This document shows positions 59,983 to 64,000 of a stretch of DNA of 64,000 nucleotides, one piece after another. The stretch lies in assembly GCA_025677815.1 (NCBI GenBank), contig JAIXMP010000012.1, forward strand, positions 682,001 through 746,000, in the 5' to 3' direction. The notes beneath the pieces are model-generated. The model was not told where the DNA came from, made no database searches, and saw only the letters and a program-made list of their open reading frames with translations. Each line of letters starts with the position of its first letter. Position 1 is the first letter of the stretch. Position numbers and translations under genes: made by a program. Origin of the DNA: Phascolomyces articulosus (Eukaryota; Mucoromycota; Mucoromycetes; Mucorales; Lichtheimiaceae).

Positions 59983-62900
59983 TCATGGTTTTAAGATATC
60001 TTCATGCTTGCTATTGTTGGATTCATACCAATCTTTAATTGCATCCAACATGACCATAATTTTACCTTCGTCACCACCAAATACATCTTTGATGGTAAAG
60101 CTGCCATCCACTGTAATGCCTTCACGTCCCATGAAACGAAAAACAGCTACAATGGTATCCAGTGCTTTCATACTCGGTGTTTTTGATTTATCATTATCTT
60201 GTCTTCTTACTGTTTTGCCAGTCAAACCTTCTAATAATCCAATCAATGGTTCACCTGTTCGCATTTGTTCAAGGCCTTGGATAGGTCCGTTCGTAATATA
60301 CCTATTGGCCCATGCAACGTAATCACTTACTTTCCATTCAAGATCGTGTATATTTTCGGTGGATTCCAATTTTGTAATATGTTCTTGTTGTGGATCAATC
60401 AAATCTTCATCGTTTTCGTCTGGCACATCGTAAACGGTACTGAGATGAGGGTGACCACTACTATTGCTACCGTGCGTAGAAGTATCTTGCTGAAGTGAAC
60501 GACCAAATGTATTAATACTGTTGTCGTTCAAGTCACGATTTGTTAAAAATGCTGGTTCATGGGATGCTGAGAAAGGATGTCTTGATATGGAGGATGAAGG
60601 AGATAATGGATGATATTGTCGTTCTTGAGAAGGTCGACGAAAGATGGACGGCGTAGAGGATGAAGTTAAATTTTCGGACCGCGATTGACGCATCACAGGT
60701 GGAGGAGGTGGAAGTGTACTTTGTGAACCGCCGAGCATCAGTGATGTATAAGCTTGTGATTCAGAAAGGGTGTGCATTGCATGATAACTTCCAGCTTCAC
60801 TAAAGCTATCTTCATTGTTGGATTCCATGATCATTGAAGGTGGTCGTGGTCGCATCCGACGTGCTGTTTCTAAAGACACTGTTGCTATAGAACTTGATGA
60901 TAACACAGGTTCTATATATAACATATATATACATATATATATTGATATAAGCGATATGGATCAAACGTGAATACATTCTTTTTTAAAAGATTGTTACCTG
61001 CATAGTTTCGCGAGATGGTAACCTTCATCAATGCACGCATCCAACTTTTTAACGTTTTTTCAGAATTTGTATAAAAATAAAACGTGCGTTCTACTTCATG
61101 TTGCATCTTGAAACAGTATTTTCCTGCATGGATGCTTTCATCAGCAATGATACTGTATCCAACCAAATTGATGATGCCTTTGACACGTAGATCCTGTTAT
61201 CCGTTTTTTTTGTTTATCACTTGAAAGTTAATAACATATTTCAAGGAGCAGGGGATAAATTATATACACAATAGAGCTTTTTTTTTTTACCTTTGGGCTT
61301 TTGAAATAAAAAAGGTTAGGACCACGTAAGACGAACCATCTTTTGTTCCACGTTTTGTATCGATCGCCTTGTTTATGTAACCATCCTTCCATATCTGGTT
61401 TACCATCATTTCCGTTCATTGTATTTCGTTTAGCTACCATATCCACAGAATTACGAGTTCCTCCTCCTAATGAAAAGAGACCATTTCCTGGACTTGATCC
61501 ACTAATGGATCCACCCCCGCCCCCAAGGAAGGATCCTCGAAAGAAACTTGGCAGACTAATAATTATTCAATCAATTAGATAACAGTAAAAGATCATCAAT
61601 TGACATTATAGTAAATATATATATATTTACGTGTTATTTTGTTGTGGTAATTGACTCGATCGTATCGATTTAATTTGGTCAATAGATGGTCCCTCCTTAA
61701 CAATGGATGAAAACTAATAATTGATTATCATCCCCCCACAACAAATTAGCACGTTAATATCTTTTTTTTTCGAATAATGAAAAGTATATATATTCTGTAG
61801 AAAATAATTAAATATATAAATTGGCATGTTACATTGTTCGAAGATTGTGCACCATAATTATTATAGGAAGGCGGTGATTTCGATGATTGTCTAAATGTAT
61901 ATTCTGTCGACGATCGAGGAATGTTGGAAACCCTTGGTCGATTACTTAAAGGAGCTATGTAATTATATATTTGTTACATGTTAATAACATATTGAATTAA
62001 TAAAAAAAACTCTGGTGCATATTGAGATACTAGAATTTATAAAAACTATATATCACGTTTACCTGAAATGGAAGGAGTTCTATTGATGGAATTACCCCTA
62101 TGCATGTCATGAATTTTTCCATTTGACAAATTTTCTAAAACACGACGTTCAGATTCTGATTGTTGTTGATGTTGTTGAAATGTTCCGTTGCCTGAGAATC
62201 CACCGGTACGATTATATACCATACTACCTGTAGTAGAACCACCATTATAAAGACTACTATTATCATCAAATGAACCATTACGTCGATGTTGTTGTTGATG
62301 CGGTTGTGTATGTTGATATAATTGTCCTGATTCAGACTAATGGGGGTTATATAAAATATAAAACAGAGTTTAATATTGTGTATAACTCAAAAGATACAAC
62401 AGAAAGAAGCAAGCAAGCAGAGCACAGACAAAAATTATTATTATTATTTACCTGGTTTGATGAGATATTTGATGATTGTTGTTCAGAGCGTAAAACTTCT
62501 TGTCTTAATGCTTGAATAGCACTATGTAATTTGTATCGTTTACCAAATGTACTGATACCCAATTCTTTTAATGATTGTTGTGTAAGTTCTAACAATACAT
62601 CGCCAGTGATTTCTTGATCTATGGGGTAGAATGATCGTGATATATAAAAGTTTGTTGACCAAATACAATCAGTCAACCGAAATTATATATAAATACCTCC
62701 CTTTTTTATTTCATTCCCTTTTTTCCTCCTCTATTTCTTATTATATCTTTACACATGCTCTCTCTATATTTTTTTTTCACTAATATTAATCGTATTATTA
62801 TTATAATAATGATTGATATTAGTATATTAGTCTTATTACCCTTAAAAGAATCGACAATATCCTGAAATCCCACTGTATCTAACCACGAGGCAACTTGTTG

Positions 62901-63543
62901 AATAGTCCATTCTTCAGGAGATGAATCACGTAGTGTGGATATTCTCATGGAGGCTGCAATGAGTTGTTGAAGATTATGTTTTGATGCTGAACCAATTTTA
63001 GCGTTACTATTTGTTGATGTTGCTGTACTCATGTTGCTACGATTACTGTATGTACTACTACGTTGACTTTTCGTAGACGATAATGGCGGTGATGAAGCTG
63101 TTGTTGTCATGACAATAGATGAGTTTGTTGTTGTCGTCGGTGTTGTCGTATCTGTTTGTTTGTTATTGGTGCTAAGTTGCATGGCTGATAAAGTATCCTC
63201 TAAAGTGCCAATTTTTTGCTCTAAAGAAAGTACTGGTGATGCTTTTGAAACATAGTTCATTGGAAATAGACCAATTTCACCATGAGCATTACGACCCTAA
63301 TGATATATATATATATAGAAAGATATCTTTGTTATTATTGTTTTGCTCGAGTGGATTGTGATAGTACTCGAGTTTAAAACCAAAAAAAAAAAGTTGGAAT
63401 TGACACTTTACTCGCCACCAACCGTCTTGAAACTCTTCGTCTTTTTCAATGACAATGACAGCTTCACCCTTTTTTAAAGAAATCTCGTCTTCGTTTTCAC
63501 CAATAAAATCATGAGTGACAAGTACAGTTTGGAACTCGTCCAT
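59983..63543 (-). CDS. Boi1/Boi2-like polarity scaffold: SH3-SAM-PH plus C-terminal CH-like domain
   Basis: Nine exons, read on the complement: 63412-63543, 62840-63296, 62452-62618, 62063-62336, 61833-61954, 61631-61713, 61291-61555, 60998-61193 and 59983-60911. They total 2625 bases, or 874 residues. The SH3 domain (about 5-62) reads VLVTHDFIGENEDEISLKKG...DGWWR and ends in GEIGLFPMNYV. The SAM domain (about 168-245) has WTIQQVASWLDTVGFQDIV and LKELGISTFGKRYKL. The PH domain (about 455-565) has MEGWLHKQGDRYKTWNKRWF and the helix LKSWMRALMK. Boi proteins link Cdc42/formin signalling to exocytosis at sites of growth. The last 130 residues (VAWANRYITNGPIQGLEQ then LIGLLEGLTGK then IKDVFGGDEGKIMVMLDAI) form a calponin-homology-like domain not found in yeast Boi proteins. 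The start is the ATG preceding DEFQTVLV. Confidence 0.9.
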
Positions 63544-64000
63544 GACATTCAATTAAAGTGTTGTGTCAAAACAAATTGGTAAGAAAAAAAAAAGTTATCT
63601 AAAATATGAAAAATAAAAAAAAAGTTATAAAGCGAAAAAAGAAGGTGACACAAAACACGAACAAAAAACCAATTTTGGTAATTACATCTTTTTTATTGTG
63701 AAATATCGGATTGAGGAGATATAGCACGTTGCTGGAATTATTATTGCGCGGATAATTTGTTATTTTAGATGCAGGATTATTCTTTCGAAAGGCGCTTCAT
63801 GATAACATTTAACATAATAATAGGTGATCCATCTTTTACAATACATCGGTCATGGAATGATGGTTGATGTAATATAAAATAATGGGGCTTATGAACTACA
63901 AAACTTGGTATATCATATTGCACCATGACATATCCTAACAAATAGGTATATCACGTGAAAAAAGTAAGCTTTTACCTTGTACATACGAATTATAATGACG
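63544..64000. other. Upstream region of the Boi-like gene
   Basis: AT-rich with A-runs next to the start codon on the minus strand. It should contain the promoter. No coding sequence is seen before the window ends. Confidence 0.5.

Overview
This is a nuclear DNA window from a filamentous fungus, most likely an early-diverging one of the Mucoromycota (Mucorales-like). The reasons are short GT-AG introns of about 60-150 bases in nearly every gene, AT-rich homopolymer-filled spacers, a fungal-type PDR/ABCG pump, a Boi-type polarity scaffold, a DUF1765-type protein, and Q/H/S-rich low-complexity tails. I saw no tRNA, rRNA, CRISPR array or viral gene. Genus and species cannot be fixed from the sequence alone. 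I rebuilt gene models by eye from splice signals, reading-frame continuity and family motifs. For every multi-exon model presented as intact, the exon lengths sum to a multiple of three.

Layout. 0-9.4 kb: a PH-domain protein (+), mitochondrial COX11 (-) and a nine-exon 14-TM-type MFS transporter (+). 11.5-31.7 kb: a tandem array of five 4CL-like acyl-CoA/AMP ligases, all on the + strand and all ending in a peroxisomal SKL or AKL signal. The first copy is broken by a +1 frameshift and a stop codon, and the other four look intact. A decayed C-terminal fragment of a sixth copy lies at 21.2 kb, and an orphan last exon of a SEA/GATOR2-type zinc-binding protein lies at 16.6 kb. Exon borders in the array are nested (5, 5, 5, 8 and 9 exons). 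32.1-36.9 kb: a twelve-exon DUF1765-type protein (-).

38.5-44.2 kb: a 5.7-kb mobile element with about 390-410-bp terminal inverted repeats that carry repeated TTTCGCG motifs. It encloses a degraded minus-strand gene and two nested miniature elements, one of TA-target type and one hAT-like with an 8-bp duplication. This is the best candidate for something undescribed in the window.

45.7-64 kb: a CMR1/WDR76-type WD40 protein (+), a polyglutamine-rich protein with two putative zinc-binding modules (+), a full-size PDR multidrug ABC transporter (+), an intronless seven-helix membrane protein (+), and a Boi-like scaffold with SH3, SAM and PH domains plus a C-terminal calponin-homology-like domain (-).

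Functionally, the ligase array probably activates carboxylic acids (fatty acids or aryl acids) with CoA inside peroxisomes. The two membrane pumps and the housekeeping genes appear to be unrelated neighbours.
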